Part shown: in pieces, positions 1 to 14,478 of the stretch
How positions within the stretch are numbered: position 1 is the first letter of the stretch
Layout of the letters: each line of letters starts with the position of its first letter
Assembly: GCA_964036295.1 (NCBI GenBank)
Contig: OZ038466.1
Coordinates: 21,070,597-21,134,596, forward strand
DNA: 64,000 bases
Origin: Plumapathes pennacea
Lineage: Eukaryota; Cnidaria; Anthozoa; Antipatharia; Myriopathidae
Reading direction: 5' to 3'
Notes under the pieces: generated by a model
Seen by the model: the letters and a program-made list of their open reading frames with translations, nothing else
Database searches by the model: none
What the model was told of the DNA's origin: nothing
Made by a program: the position numbers and the translations under genes

Positions 1-230
1 GTTGGGATGTGATGGGATATAGGAATGGTCACTTTATGGGGACAGGGGAAGTGAATTTTAATGAGGAGGTAATTGACCAATCATGCATGATGGTTTTAGA
101 CAAAGAAGACAGTGTTCATGTAGTGATAAAGGGCAACAGGTTGTCTTCATAATCAAACAACCCACAAATGTTACATGCACACTTTAGTACACTTTAGTCT
201 TACTATTTTCTTTTCTTGATTTTATTTTAG

Positions 231-3200
231 GAAGTGGTCACTGAAAGATCTGTGTTATTCTCCAACCATGCGGGATTTTGGTGTCGGACAAATCGACGAT
301 GTAAGTACCATGTAAGCTATATTTAGTCAGCACATATCTGAGTAATGAAAAGGACATCTGGCACATATCTGGGTCTATTATAGGCTCTTTTTTCCCTAGC
401 AGTACACAAAAGGGACAAGAATTCATTTTTTGTGGGAAGGCTCTGCCCAGACCTTTCCTCAATATTTCATCCCTGGGATTGAAATAGTTTATATATCTTT
501 GAACAGGAAAATGTTTTAAAAAACTGAATGCAAAAAATATCAACATGATATTTAGGAAGGCAGCAATCAAGGAATGAGTTTAGAACCCCGTGAAATAACA
601 ATATGATTATCAATATTTTCTGTCACTTTCATATACCTTGAAAAGGGACCTGTACTGTGTGAAGCATCTCCGTACTTCCCATCATGGGGAGCGTGTAAGA
701 ATAGGGTTTTGCTCTGAGTTGGCACAGTTAGGTGCAAGTATACTTCAGTTGACTAAATTTGTTTTGCTGCTCCTTTAGGCACTTAGAAAGCTTATCCCAT
801 GTGTAATTGTCACACCTTTGGACTGTTTTTGGGATGGTGCCAAGCTTCATGGACCTGATGGAAATGTATCATTTGGCATGTGAGTTCACTTCTTTTTTCT
901 CAATTTGTATGTAAAGGAAAGAGAGCTGCATTATTTGCAAAGAAGGTAATCCAGAGTCTGTCCGCACTCTTTGTTAACATAAAAAATCCACCATTTTTTG
1001 TATCAATTTATCCAAACCCAGAAGCTACACAAGGAATGTAAAATAATGCTTTTTGATTTTTATGGTAACTAATAAATAGGCTGGACTGTTTTGGTTGGTG
1101 ACTTAGTTAATGACTCCAAATATTCCCATCTTTTACAGAGAAGAAAAGCGCACTACAAACTACAAGTGGACTACCTTGAACCCCAGGGAACTGCTCAAGC
1201 AGCTTGAAAAATCTTTAGAAAAATATGACATGAAAGGTGACATGATCAAGCTGATGTTCAAGGAGGTGAGGAACTACAGTATGATTACAGAATATTTAAT
1301 CAAGTGGTCTAATTTTTGTTCTAACTAACAATTTACTTATGCTGTGCAGGCTGGGATAGATACAGGCTATATAGAGAAGCCATGTCTTTATCCAGAGGAT
1401 CCTGAATGCCCTAAAACTGCAGCCAATAAATCAAAAAAGGTAACATACAGTACTGTGCAAAAGTAATAGCAGCAAAATTTGGTGAAATCGAGTATATATA
1501 GGTGAAATTTTGCTAAAAGTGATCTTTCGGCAAAGCAATCTCTCTGTGATTGGAAAAGCGATCTCTCTGGTGAATGCTAGTGAATGGTGAATATCTATAT
1601 GATGCATGGTTACATTTTTTATCACAGAAGCCTGACATTGGAGTTGAGCTTACAGGAGGATGCCATGGCTATGCTGCGAAGTTCATGGAGTGGCCTGAGG
1701 AGTTAATTGTTGGAGGCGTAACAAAAAACAAAAGTGGAACAATAAGGAGGTATACAGGAGAATATGTGCTTAATGTCTGGCGGAAACACTAAAGTACTTT
1801 TGCTATTATTTTAGCACAAGGCTTGTTAATGTAGCTAGCAACCAGGATGCCATCAGCTGATATGTTATTGCATGTTAATGTTTTGTGTGTGATATTTTTT
1901 TTAGTGCCCAGGCTTACCAAACAGCAATAAAGTTAATGAAAGTTGAAGATTTTTATGATTTTTGGAAACATCATGAAAGAGTTGGACAGAGGTGGACGTT
2001 AGATGACGCTAAAGCTGTCATCAAAGCTTGGCAGCATGAGTTTACCAAGGTAATATAGCTTTTCCATGAATAATACACAGCTGAAATCCCGATTGTAAGC
2101 AATAATGGTTTTATATTGTTGCAGTGTTCAAAGAAATGTGCTTTCTCTCTTTTACATTAGTTATTGATTATTATTTTGTATTAAGAAGAGAGTCGGTTTT
2201 ACAGAAACCAGTCAGATAATAAAATTTAGTTGTAGTTCTCTAGCCTCCAGATTTGCCAGGGAAACATGCCCTTGATCCCCATTAAAGCTCATGCTTTTGA
2301 AACACACAGATCAATGCTTTTTGGGCTGTATAAATCACTACAGAAAGTAGTGTTAGTTAAGGCACATGTAGCTCACAGGTTGAATATCTGGGTGAGGAGA
2401 TGTCTGTGAATATTCTATTTGTAGCAAGATATTTATAATGGTACTTGGGGAAAACAGTGTTATGAACTTTTAGAAGGAAAGGTGATCTCTAAGTTCAAGT
2501 GCTTTTCTTTCCGCAGGCAATTAATGACGATGCAGATGACAATTCTGAGTACAGCATTCTAGCCTTCTCATCTTCATCATTTGATGATCTCCTGAAGGAG
2601 TTTTCCAAAACAAATGTCATCCGCTTGGTCATGGGATATGTTCTCATGGTTAGTTTCAGTGTGAATGTGCCCCAAAAATACTTTTCATGAGCTATAAGTT
2701 CTTTCTTGGCTCTCTAATCTGCATAGTTATATATGTACACATCCAGGTTTTTGTGTCAGTCATTATGATAATATTGGCACCTAAAATTCACCACATTCTT
2801 GTTGTTTTGCTTTTTCAGCTCATATATTCCTGCGTAACTTTGAAGCGATTCTGTGATTCTATAGCTTCCCAGGGAGCACTGGGATTTGCTGGTGTTCTGC
2901 TGGTCACTCTATCTGTCATGGCTGGCCTTGGATTTTGTTCCTTTTGGAATATTCCCTTCAATGCAGCTTCAACACAGGTGTATATATACATAGGCTGACG
3001 ATGTGCATGCATGATTATTTTTTAGCCACCTTTTTTATACTTTTAGCATTCTTAAAAGAAAACTGTGATTGTTTAATGGATGTTAGGTCATGAAAAATCT
3101 TTTCATTTGTTTAGGTGCTGCCCTTTCTAGCACTTGGTCTTGGTGTGGACGACATGTTCCTTTTAGCCCATGCATATGTCTCCATGACAGAAAAACAAGT

Positions 3201-4482
3201 TTTATCTACTGTAAGTACCTCAAAATAAAAACTGTAAAAACTGTACCCACCTTTTGAAACTCATGTTCCATTCAGATCTGGACTCCACTGATGCATGTCT
3301 AACAAATCAATAACAAAATGTGGTGTTGACACAGAGTTTGATAGGAGACATTTTCAGTAGCTGTGTCACATTAAAAAAGACCAACCTGTTGTGTACATTT
3401 ATCCTTACAAACTACAATTATAAGAGTACAATAAAATCCTGATAACTCGAAGAGTAACAAAAGGGAAACGAAATTGGTTTGAGTTACTGGGAGTCAAGTT
3501 ATTAGGGGTGAGATTACAGCAATAGCAAATCAGAGGGAGTAATTGAGAGGTTCGCCTTTTGATTGGGTATCCAAATTAAGTATGGTATGCACTAAGAAAT
3601 AGATTGCAATCTTATTGAATTTTATCTTTATGCTGTTATTTAGGCATGGTATAATTTAATTTTGAATGTTATCATGGCTATTTTATAGGATCATGTGGTT
3701 GGAGACTGCCTCAAATCTACAGGAATGAGCGTGCTCCTCACTTCTTTTACAAACATGTTTGCATTCTTCATGGCTGCTTTCATCCCGATACCGGCCCTCA
3801 GGACATTTTGTTTGCAGGTAAAGATTGCTCAGACTTTGCAGTTGACAGGTCTAGAAGGTCTGGCAGTGTACAGTCAAGGAAAGGATATGAGGAACTAACA
3901 TATTTACACACTATTTAACAAATATTTTAAAACATGGCCATGTATTGGGCTGATGTTCAAACATGACAGGAACTTTGAACCATGTTTGGCTGTAGCTCAG
4001 TTCAGGAGTTGATCAAGTTTGCTTTTTTCAAGTTATCAAATCATTTACGTCTTTGATGGAGACTTATCTTGCCTATCTTGTAAATCCAAGTCAAGGTAAA
4101 ATTGGGATTGTCAGCACCTTTGATCGTCATGTTTTTCATGTACATTTAACATAATTTGAACAGCTGGGAACCTATCAGCATCTGTTACATCTTGCTTTCT
4201 AAAAGTGTATAAAAGTAATATCAATCCATTCAAGCATCCATTTTGAATGTCAAACATATACTTAAATAATGAAAACTGTGTTGTTATAGTACAGTACATC
4301 TGTTTTTCAGGCTGCAATTGTCATAATTTTTAACTGTGTAGCTGTAATATTGGTGTTCCCCGCAATGATTGGACTTGATGTTAGCAGAAAAGATGACATG
4401 AGATTGGATTTCTGTTGCTGTGTTCAGTCAAGGTATGTAGTAAAGTATAAATCAATGTTACTCTATCAGTTGTTTCCCTGGG

Positions 4483-4515
<33 letters not shown>

Positions 4516-7500
4516 TGAAAATATAAATTCTTACACCCACCTGTTTTCCCTTATTTTCAGCTCACTGCGGCCCATATTGCTGACACCCAGCTCATGTTCA
4601 ACAGACAGCATCTTCCAGATGCGCAACAACTCAGGTGTCTCTCTTTCATCAAGTGCATCTGCTGATGTCCAATCATACAGTGCCAATCCAGACAGTGTAC
4701 AGACAAGGGCCTTGGGTGCTGTTTGCCTCCCTGGGGCAGCTTACACCATTCAGGCCTCTACCCATGCTGAGGTGAACAGGAATATTCCAGCAGCACAAAA
4801 TGGCAGAGAGAACAAGAGGCTTCCAAATGGGCTGTCAACCAGCGCCACAGCTACAGCTTCGGCTTCTGCACACATCAGTGAATATTGCCAATTACATGTG
4901 CCAGAAAATGACCCTGCAGTTCAGTTTCCCCCAGGTCTACCAGAGAGAGGTGGTTTGCATAATGAGAAAAGCAGTTCATATCACAAGTTTTCCAAGAGAG
5001 ATTTACGGGGACACAGATCAAGTGAACTTCTGTCCAGAGACAATGCTGTTTCTTGTAGAATTGTGGACGAGGCTCCCACACGGAATGTTCAGTTTCGTAT
5101 GGAGTCAGTTGCTCAGAGTAATGGAGAGACATCATTTGCCCAGAGTGAAATTTCTTCTCTACAAAGTGTGTCATCAACAAGGAGTCATCGAGCATCTCCT
5201 GTTCGAGGGCTGTCTCGGGGTTTGCATTCTCCCAGTAGATCAAGTTCTGCAAGTTCGAGGAAGTGGAACTCAGTGAGAGATAAAGCTGACCATCTCTCAT
5301 TGACATACTTTGCAAGAATGTATTATGGTCCTTGGCTACAGAAAGATGCAGTAAAGGTAAAGTGTACAATGATTCATTTGATTCTGTACTACTGTACCAT
5401 TTCCATCCATCACTGAGTGCAGTACAGTCAACTCCCTCTAAGACGGACACCCTCAGGACCAGCTCCAACTGTCCGTTTTAGGGGTGTCCATCTTAAAGAA
5501 GTTTGGTTAGAGCAAGAACCTAAATAAACGGGAGGGACAGCTCCTACCAGGTGTCCATCTTAGAGAGGTGTCCGAGAGGAAGAGTTGACTGTTTTCAGGA
5601 TCTTGTTTGGTTTTTTGTGGTGGGTGATGGGATTGTGAGGATTTTTCTAACAGTGAGAATTATTATTGATAAAAACAATGTCTTATGCCTTTGTGCAGTA
5701 TACAGGTACTCAAAGTGAGTGGATGGTATCAAAAAAGATTTATTGAAGTTGTAGTGTGTATATGCAGTTCAGAGAGTTGTGACATCAAAAAAAATAAATA
5801 AATAAACTTCTGAGTATCAGGAAACAGCAAGTTACAGTAACCAATAAAAAAATATTGTATTTACTTACAGTAGAATTGGTCTCTTTATCTTGACAGATTT
5901 GTGTCCTGTTTCTCTTTGCTGGACTGTTTGGTGCCAGTTTGTATGGTAGTATGCAAGTGCGAGATGGGCTCAATTTGTCTGATGTCCTACCAAGGTCCAG
6001 TTATGAACACCAGTTTGTTGAGAAGCAGTTTGAGTATTTCTCCTTCTACACAATGGCTGGAATAACAAAGGGAGACTTTGATTATGCACGACGGCAAGAC
6101 ATTCTTTACAAATACCATGCAGCATTCAAGGAGGTAAGCTAAACTTATTCCATAACACAGTAACATTCCCTTATTACATGACTTCACATTTTCGAGTGCA
6201 AATACGGGCCAAAACAAGTGCAAAGATGGGAGCGTATTGCACTCGTCAGGAACCAGATCAACTGGTTTATTAGCTTACGTGATCAATTTTCGCAAGCAAA
6301 GTTTACGAACGCATCATTTTTTTGTTCCATTTTGCGTGCAGCGAGAACATTTGCCCTGCTTCGTTTGTCGTATAATAAACAATACTTATTACACGAAAAG
6401 TCATGCAATACGGCTGTATTTTTACTCGTCAGTTTTATTTTTTCTCGCCTTAAAGCAGGCTCGAAAAAATAAAACTGACTCGTAAAAATACTCCACCGTA
6501 TTGCACTCCTTCCCATGTAATAACCTCTTTTTATTTGGTTAGAGAGATGCCTTTTGTTTGGACATCTAGTCTGGTCATGTTGTGTCTGAAGACAACAACA
6601 AATCACCTTAGGAAATGAGATACATAGATAACATCAGATAACTGTGGGTGTTTACAGTACTATACACTTGAACAAATAGTGAATAATAATGGTAAACAGA
6701 CAAATGGAAGCCTAATAAAAGAGAATGTCATCACATTTATGTGGACTAGTATAACATACCAACTGTTTATTATTGGTCATTTTACTTCTCAGGTTCCAAA
6801 TATTGTAAAAACACCAGAAATGGAACTACCGAAATTTTGGTTGATGTATTTTAGAGACTGGCTCAAAGGTAAGGCCATTTTTTCTGAGACCTCAAGAAGT
6901 TGTTAGTCAACCTTGTTTATAAGCTGCATAAATTCTCATTTAAAAACTTATAATATACAGTACAACTATTTTGTGACAATTCATCTCAATTGCAGCTGAT
7001 ATTGAATATGATATCAGTTCTTTGCAATCACGTATAATATGTGCCCTGTTTCTTTTTCTAATAATTACTATGTGAAAGTATTCAGCTAACATAATATACT
7101 ACAGTACTTATGATGTTATATCCATGGTCGTCAGATTTGCAAGTTGCATTCGACAAAGACTGGTCTGAAGGTAAAATAAGATATGACAACTATCATGATA
7201 ATGCATCAGATGCTGGTATCATGGCCTACAAGCTTTTATGCCAAACTGGAGACAAGGAAAATCCCCACAACAGGAAACAGGTAAGCTTTAGGTGTAATTA
7301 TAGTACTTGCATGTGGGGAATTCCAACCTTGCAACTTATGCGATGTTCTTTGTCTTATACATTTTGTGTGGAATTTTCAATAAATAGACATGTTCAATTC
7401 TGAGTAATGTTACTTACACTACCAGAAATTTGCATGCAGTATTGTGATTTTGTTTGTGGTACCTTTAAACTGATTTCTCTAATATTGCTGTCTTGCAGGT

Positions 7501-10500
7501 GCGCGATATAAAGCTGGTGAATGAGGAAGGGATTATCCGGCCTGAAGTATTCTATCATTACTTGACTGCATGGGTCTCTTATGATACTGTGGGATACTCA
7601 ACTTCCCAGGTTAGTAATAAGAACAAAGAAAAACGTGTAGGAGTGGGCAGGAATGTTTTGGTATGTTTAAAGTGAGGCATTCATGACATAAAAAGATATC
7701 CATGTTCCATACAAGTACTGATGGAACTAACCAATAACAAGATACCTTTCTGCATACTGTAGTTACTGTATGATAATCAACACTTTTTAGATGATGATAT
7801 ATATAAAACAAAACACTGCATACATGTACAGTATTGATCAGTCCATCTGGCCTTGGGTTACTGTATGTCAAGGATGGACAGGTTTGGGCCATCTTATTTT
7901 TTGAAATTCAAGCCTGCAGAAATTAAATTGATTTGTTGTAGTTTGCCAAGATCAAACATGGTTATTCATTTCACAAATGTTTTTTTTAGGCAAACATCAA
8001 GCCAGAGCCCAACCCCTGGGATTTGTTGAAGCATGAAAAGGACCGCAATGGGCTGAGAAGTAAGTTTTTTAAAAAAACCTCCATATATGAAAATCTAATC
8101 CAGTTAAAAAAGGTTTAACATTGGTGCACTAAATGCTGGATTGTACCTGCTGTACTGTAATTAAAGCAAACAAAATAGTAGTGTTGGTGGAGTTAGAAAC
8201 AGTAGAATTTGCCATTATATACACAGTGGAACCTCCCTGAGGGACCACCTCCCATAAGCGACCACCTCTCTTAAGTCATCACTTACCAAATGATCGATTG
8301 GTAAAAACACAAGTTTGCTTTTCACTCACTAAAACTGCACTATTTGATACTGGTGTGGCTCAGAGCTGGACTCTCACTTAGGCCTCCCATGGTGAAAAAT
8401 TCCCATGAGCGACCATCTCTCATAAGCGACCACTAAAGACGAATGAAGGGTGGTCGCTTACAAGAAGTTCCACTGTAATCTTTTTTTTTTATGAAGGCTC
8501 AAGAATAAATTTCTCTTCATGTTTTTATTTTAGTTGAGCCTTCACTACCCATCAACTTTTCGATGGTGCCTTTTGAATTGGTCAATCTGAGGGAAACTGA
8601 AGACTTCACAGGAACTATAAAGGTGCATTATAGCGTTGTGATACAGATACTTTCTTGAGACCTACTGTGGTTACAATGATACGTCATTACAATCTTATCT
8701 TAAAAGTGAATTTTTAGAGTAAGGGTGCATTCTTTTGAAACTATTCTGTCTGCCTATTTTGGTACTTGAATAGAAAGTAGCAATTCCAAAAATGAAAAGA
8801 TGTTCTGACTTGACGGAAATTACAATACAGAGCTGGTCTTGTTATTATACTGAGAATTCTTGGGCACTCCAAGGATAGGCCAAAAATGAACATTAAAAAA
8901 ATCCTGTAATAATTGTTACTGGTTTTCTGTCTGCTTAAGTAATCTGGAATCAGTAGGTTTCAAAGGACAAGTCTTTTACCCTCTTCTACTTTCAATTCTG
9001 TATTTTCATTCTGGAATTAAGTCCTATGGTTCTAATGTCTCACAAAGTTTTGTGCTATTACATTTTCAGGAAGTTCGCAAGATTTGCACAAAGTTCTCTG
9101 AAATGCATGGCTTACCAAACTATCCCCTAGGAGTGGCTTTCACATTTTGGGAGCAGTACATCTGGTTGCGGGGACACTTGTTAAAGGCTATCGTGATTGT
9201 CCTAGCAACAAGTTTTGTTGTCATGGCTATAGCGCTGATGAATATTTGGGCAGCCATCATCATTGTAAGTGTGTTATTTCAATTTTGCTGAATTAGCAAG
9301 TTGAGAATATGGGTTGAATAATGCAAGCTACAATAATAATTGAACATTTATTAACACAATAGTGTTAACATGTTTTACAGTGTATGTAGGCCTTATCTAA
9401 TTTCGTTGATGCTCCAACAACCTGATGAGGTCTGCAAGTAAATCCCTTTCTAAGACATCAGACAGTAACACTTTATGTGATGCACTGAACATTTGAAAGA
9501 AAACAATAATTGTTTATTTAGTTATTACTTGCATCACTACATTGTATCTGAAAGGCTGGGCAAGTACATCCATCAGTTGATCAAGCAATAACTTCAATCT
9601 CTTATTAAATTAAACACTTGCTGTCCCTCCCCACCCAGGCAACATTCTAAACTTGTGTGCATGCAAAAATGATATTCTCCCACAGTTTCTTCAAAATAAT
9701 TTGCCTATTGGCAAAGTCTGAACTGAGCATAAGAAGCCCAACTACTGTATCTTAACAAGTGTCGATTCACATTAATTTCCATGCTTTCATTTTTTACAGG
9801 TGATTTTCCTCATGATGATAACTGTTGAAGTGTTCGGTTTTATGGGATTGTGTGGTATGAAGCTGAGTGCGGTACCTGCAGTGACTTTGGTGTTATCAGT
9901 CGGTGTGGGAGTCGAGTTCACAGTACACATGTGCACGGTACGTTGTTATATAATAGGGAGCTTAAGCAAAGCAGGACGGCGACGGCAGCGCGTCGAACCA
10001 GGAAAAGAGTATTTCCGTTTTCCGTATGTCTTTGTAACTTTGCCTATTCTTAATTTGTTCAAATTTGTTCCGTTTTTTCCGTAGTTCTATTGCTCGCATC
10101 GTCTCTTACTAAGACGAACGACTGTCGTAATTTCTCAAAATGACGTCCACGTCCTGACAACCACTTGAAGCATTTGAAGTCGCACGCGAGAGCACGACGA
10201 CCCCGAGATAATGTCAATTTCAGATATTCATGTGCTTCTTTTGTCTTCTGTAAGCAGTTCTATTGTTTCACCGACGTTGCCGTCGTCCTCTCCCGTCCTG
10301 GTGCTTAAGCTCCCTAATGTTGCCTTCACAACAAACAAAAACACAACATTTCATCTTCACCAAAACAGACACCTTTTGCACAGGTGTTTTTAGAGCACAA
10401 CGTTTTACATTGAAATATTATTTCCTCCGTTTTTTTTTTAAAGCTTGTTTAACTTACTTTCACGCATTTGTTTCCAGGCATTCTTGTCTGCAGTCGGCGA

Positions 10501-11814
10501 CAGGAACCGGAGAATGCAATCAGCGGTCGAGCAAGTCTTCTCCCCTATTTTCGCGGGCGGTTTTTCAACTTTTCTCGGGGTTGTTATGCTCGCTGGCTCC
10601 GAGTTTGACTTCATAGTGAGGTAAGCCAGCGTCTGTATCGAACACGTCATTAGAAGACGTCGCATTAGTTTGTTTTTCACTGTAAACAAGCGAGCTTTGT
10701 ATCATCACTTCACTTTCACTCGAGGAAAAAGTCGCGGGCGATGGCGTGTGCAAATGCGCGCCCGTGCGTAACGAAATTCATTTACCAATCAGCTGTCGAT
10801 AAATGGATTTCGGTCATTTAAAAAATTTACATAATTCACCAATGGGGGTATGTTTTGTCATAACTATGTTGAAGGGCTGTAAGTATAAGCGCTCACTGAA
10901 TCATTTTCTTGTGCGTTTTTCTTCAGGTATTTCTTTCATCTGTTGGTGGCGCTGATTTTGATTGGAACAATGAATGGGTTGGTGCTTCTTCCAGTGGCGC
11001 TGTCCTTTATTGGACCGAAAGCCGAGGTAATTCAACATAAGTGTCCGAGTTTTATTTTCTTTACCTGTGGTTGCTTCCCATCTGAGGGTATGCAGGGGAT
11101 CTCTGAAAAAGACCGTCATAAAGTTCGGGTTTACTATGCGGCGAAGCAACCATTAATGTTTGTAGCAATCTAACATAAAATACAAGTCTCTCATTTTGAG
11201 AAAGTGCACTAAAGTCACGGTTAAAAAATAACTCGTCGGATAAAGCCCTAGAAAAGTACAGAAAGTACAAGAAAAAAGCACAAGTTATTGGTTGATATTG
11301 TAACGCTATTTTCACTGCGAACGATTTTAGGTTGCACTCAGTGCAAATTATCGATTAACTTGCTTACTCTTAGCCAATCAGATTGCAGAAATGCTCGTAG
11401 TCATGATGTCTTCTTTCCCTTTCCCAGGTGGAGGCGATTGAGCCGCCGCAAACTGCCTCATCTACACGCTCTCGGACGGAGCTTCTGCCCAGCTCCGGGT
11501 GTGGACGGAGCAGGGCACCAACAGACTCGGAGATGTGTATAGTGGACATCCCAGAAACCGACACATGCGATTCAAGACGGGCGAGGAATGAAAGATGGGC
11601 CGAAAAACGTACCCGTCAAGAAAGCAGGACGAGAAAAACGTCTTCAAGAATGACCGACTCTGAATCCAGTAGCTACGTACTTCAGACCACGGTCATAGTT
11701 GAGGTTCGCTCGGAGCAGGTTCCGGCAGAGAGATCTCGCCAAAGAGAAAGTGCCGGTCAGACTTCTCCTGCTTTTGATGATACGGAACTCGAGAACAAGG
11801 AATCAGTGTGCTGA
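231..11814 (+). CDS. PTCH1: Patched (Hedgehog receptor), 5'-partial, 23 exons
   Basis: Twelve-pass RND-family membrane receptor that binds Hedgehog and restrains Smoothened. Exons: 231-300, 779-879, 1139-1265, 1350-1439, 1628-1749, 1905-2049, 2517-2648, 2819-2977, 3115-3210, 3689-3817, 4311-4432, 4561-5356, 5897-6133, 6793-6868, 7135-7280, 7499-7609, 7990-8059, 8534-8622, 9070-9264, 9800-9937, 10478-10620, 10927-11026, 11428-11814. All junctions are GT-AG and phases join, giving about 1259 residues. Hallmarks: VTPLDCFW and GGCHG in the first extracellular loop; a sterol-sensing domain with [24 protein letters not shown] in the second extracellular loop; [12 protein letters not shown] in TM10; and [13 protein letters not shown] near the last helices. 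Exon 4561-5356 encodes a long Ser-rich third cytoplasmic loop. The N-terminal part lies before base 1. Vertebrate animals have two paralogues, so the symbol means Patched generically. Confidence 0.96.
5425..5591. mobile_element. MITE in a Patched intron (CAGTCAACTC ends)
   Basis: Begins CAGTCAACTCCCTCTAAGAC and ends GAGTTGACTG, with internal 'gtgtccatctta' repeats. CAGT...ACTG ends are typical of pogo/Tigger-type non-autonomous elements. Confidence 0.7.
6171..6523. mobile_element. MITE in a Patched intron (TTATTACATG ends)
   Basis: Starts ttattacatg and ends catgtaataa; subterminal 'gagtgcaaatacgg' mirrors 'ccgtattgcactc'. A second internal inverted repeat lies at about 6414-6491. Confidence 0.8.
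8224..8475. mobile_element. Tigger-like MITE in a Patched intron
   Basis: CAGTGGAACCTCC at the left and ...AGTTCCACTG at the right, with internal 'ataagcgaccac' blocks in both orientations. Confidence 0.75.
9954..10316. mobile_element. MITE in a Patched intron (TAGGGAGCTTAAGCA ends)
   Basis: TAGGGAGCTTAAGCA at the left and TGCTTAAGCTCCCTA at the right, a perfect 15-base inverted repeat with matching GC-rich subterminal sequence (aggacggcgacgg against ccgtcgtcctc). Confidence 0.85.
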
Positions 11815-11871
11815 AGTTGCAGGTATGCGACTGCGTTGTTGTAAGGAATCGTTGTTGCATAAATCTAATGA

Positions 11872-11900
11872 TAGGTTTAGTTTAGTTTAGTTTAGTTTAG
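11872..11900 (+). repeat. (TTTAG)n microsatellite
   Basis: Five tandem copies of a TTTAG unit just after the Patched stop codon. Confidence 0.85.
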
Positions 11901-11988
11901 AACTAAAAATCGTCCGATTCCCATTATTGAAGACCGTGATTTAAAGATCGCAATGACTATTCCTCAAATGTTTCTTATATCTTTATAG

Positions 11989-12054
11989 GAAAATGCCGAG
12001 CTGGCCCCGCAGACATCGATCTCTGAGGACTCGGGACACGACATCCAAGTTTAA
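11989..12054 (+). other. Possible alternative last exon of Patched
   Basis: After a TTTATAG acceptor, 21 codons (ENAELAPQTSISEDSGHDIQV) run to a TAA. Within the annotated last exon, two in-frame GT sites (after ...TTVIVE and after ...VRSEQ) would join this segment in phase 0 and replace the tail ending at 11814. A GT at 11820, just after the first stop, could instead splice it as 3'UTR. The acidic, Ser-rich sequence reads like a real tail, but only transcripts can decide. Confidence 0.4.
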
Positions 12055-12388
12055 GCTCAAAAGACAGCAAAAAAGATGATTAACGAGGCAGGTGAAAACC
12101 TGGTAGACGAATGTGAAAGCAGTTATTTATTCACTGTACATAATCCGGGTGTAATTATTTCGTGGCAATCTTGCTCTTTCCTATACCGGTGTATACGGTA
12201 GTTTGCTTCACGCTTGTCAGTGCGAGATTGTATTTATATAAATGAAGACTCGCAAACTTTGTAGGATGTCTTTGATAGTACCTTAAAACCTTTAACAAGT
12301 ATACTGTTCAGTTTACTGTGTAAATGAATGAAGTAAAACCAAACCCTGGATGATCTTTTTAATGGGACGCCTTGAAGTTAATCAAGTA

Positions 12389-12394
12389 AATAAA
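12389..12394 (+). promoter_or_regulatory. Candidate poly(A) signal of Patched
   Basis: AATAAA about 575 bases after the Patched stop codon and 335 after the possible alternative stop. It is the clearest canonical hexamer in the 3' flank. Confidence 0.45.
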
Positions 12395-14478
12395 CCCTGT
12401 ACCTACAACCCCTCCCCTAAATAGTTATACTTTAGGCTTTTGTAATCTGAAACGAAGAGAGCAGGAAAAAGTGTACAGAAAGCCAAATTTCGAGTTCTGT
12501 GACAGAAACGTTAAGAGAAGTTTTTGCCTGCTCTTTAACCATACAGAGCGGGCAATTTGAAAATAATAAAACATAGTGAAATAGTTTTTTATTAGTAGTA
12601 ACGCGAACATTTTTTCTAACTGTTCTTTTGCAAAGTCAAATGCTGCGCTGTCAGTAGATGTTTTCTTTTAGTTTAAGTAACGGATATCTTTTAGTTAGAA
12701 TTCAACTTTAATCTCACTCCAGTGTAACTGCGAAATATTCTGGCGCCCAAATCTCCATAGCTAGACTATTTAGTAACATAAATCCATCTAGTTGTTCAAA
12801 GAACTCCGTGATACCCTTTAGTATCTTATCAAGCTTTGGGCGAGGACTCGGGACCTGATGAAAAAATGTGGCTTTTGTTCACCCTACTTTTATTTATTTT
12901 TCTTTAACGACATCTGTATTACAAATATGTTTCATGGGAGATTGTTGTTAATGTTGAGGATGCCAGAGAGAATTCGTACTCTTTCTTTGGCTTTTGTGGC
13001 AGTTTCGTCTCAGTTTCTCGTAAGTCTAACTACAACCGTTTTAACCCAACTGCTGAACTGTCATATAAAAGTTGGCGGCGTAGCCACTCAAATGAGAGCT
13101 CTCGGAGAGTATATTCCAATGGCTGTTCTTTTGTTCCGTATTTTAGCATTATGGAAAGTTTAATTTGTAGAACCTTGACAATGAAAGGGTTAAAAGAGAA
13201 GAAAAGTTCGACATTCTCATCTTGCATTTCAATATTTCAAATAATCTCCCACAGCATTACTTTATCTTCACAAAGCGCGGCAAACACAGTAATTCACCAT
13301 GAAACAATGCATACGAACAGATTTAAATTATTATGAATGAGTACTACCGTCAGATATTTAATGAAGAATAAAGTTTAATTAAAACTGACTCGAAGTTTTC
13401 TTATGCGTAGGCGCGAAGTTAAGCTGTCCATTACTTTTTATGCATTATTTTAGATTTTCGTCACTTAAAACTTTCTGGAAAAGTTTCGAATTCTCACAGA
13501 AAGGATTTGTTATCATGACATTAGAACCGTTTACAAGTCATCAGTAGAAACATCGTGTCTGCCGTCTACTGTTTAGAAACAAATTTAGAGACTTCCACAG
13601 TTTCGTAGAATGTATAGTTAATATTTTAAGTTTTGATTATCACACAAACACCGAAGAAGAAATTTAAAAACTTTTCACGCAAATACAGCAGAAACCGATC
13701 TACATAAATGTTTTTGTGACGCCTCTAAAACTTATTTTAGTAAATCAAACTAAGCATAATGTTGCGTCACGTGCTGTGGCTTGACCAGACTCGAGGCGAG
13801 CGCCGCTCAGTACCTTGGGATACGTGCGACTCGAGCAGAACAATCTACGCTGATGACGTCAACACGCCCCTTTTGCTTCTGCGACGACATGTACTCCAAT
13901 TTTTCATCAAAGTAGCACTTTAAATAGCAATTTTCAGATTAAATTTTCATTATTAGTAAAACGCTTTGAGTCAGATAGATAGGGACTCACATTCAAAACA
14001 AACTAAGTACATGGAGCGGGTTTTGGATGACTGTCGAAACCAATCGTATATTTGCTTGGTACGCTTTCGGATTGGTCCAAAAAAGTTTAGCAGAATTATC
14101 GTCTAATCAGGAACAAAAGTAAAACCCGACTGTTATCTGCTAATGCAAGGAACTGGCGATGGCGTATTTAGCCTTTTCTTCAAAGTAAAACCAAACACAA
14201 ATACCTTCTTCGGCTTCTGGTTGGTCGAAGACTTTGTGAAAGGCGCTGAAAGTACTTTGGTCTTACGACAGTCATCCGAAAACAGCCCTATTACTAGTTT
14301 GGTAAGCAGTTATTTCTTTGTTAAAACAAAATGCAATCGTAACGCAAAAAGTTGTTGTCGATCTAAAAGACGCGAAGCGAAACTTGAAATCCGAGCAAGA
14401 AGATTCGCCGTAATTCAGGCCCAGCCCAACCGACGCTAGTTGAATTTGTAGAATGTGAAATAGACTAACACGTTCATA

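Noticed and set aside
4875..5468. Minus-strand ORF opposite the large Patched exon
   Set aside because: Shadow of the coding exon on the other strand.
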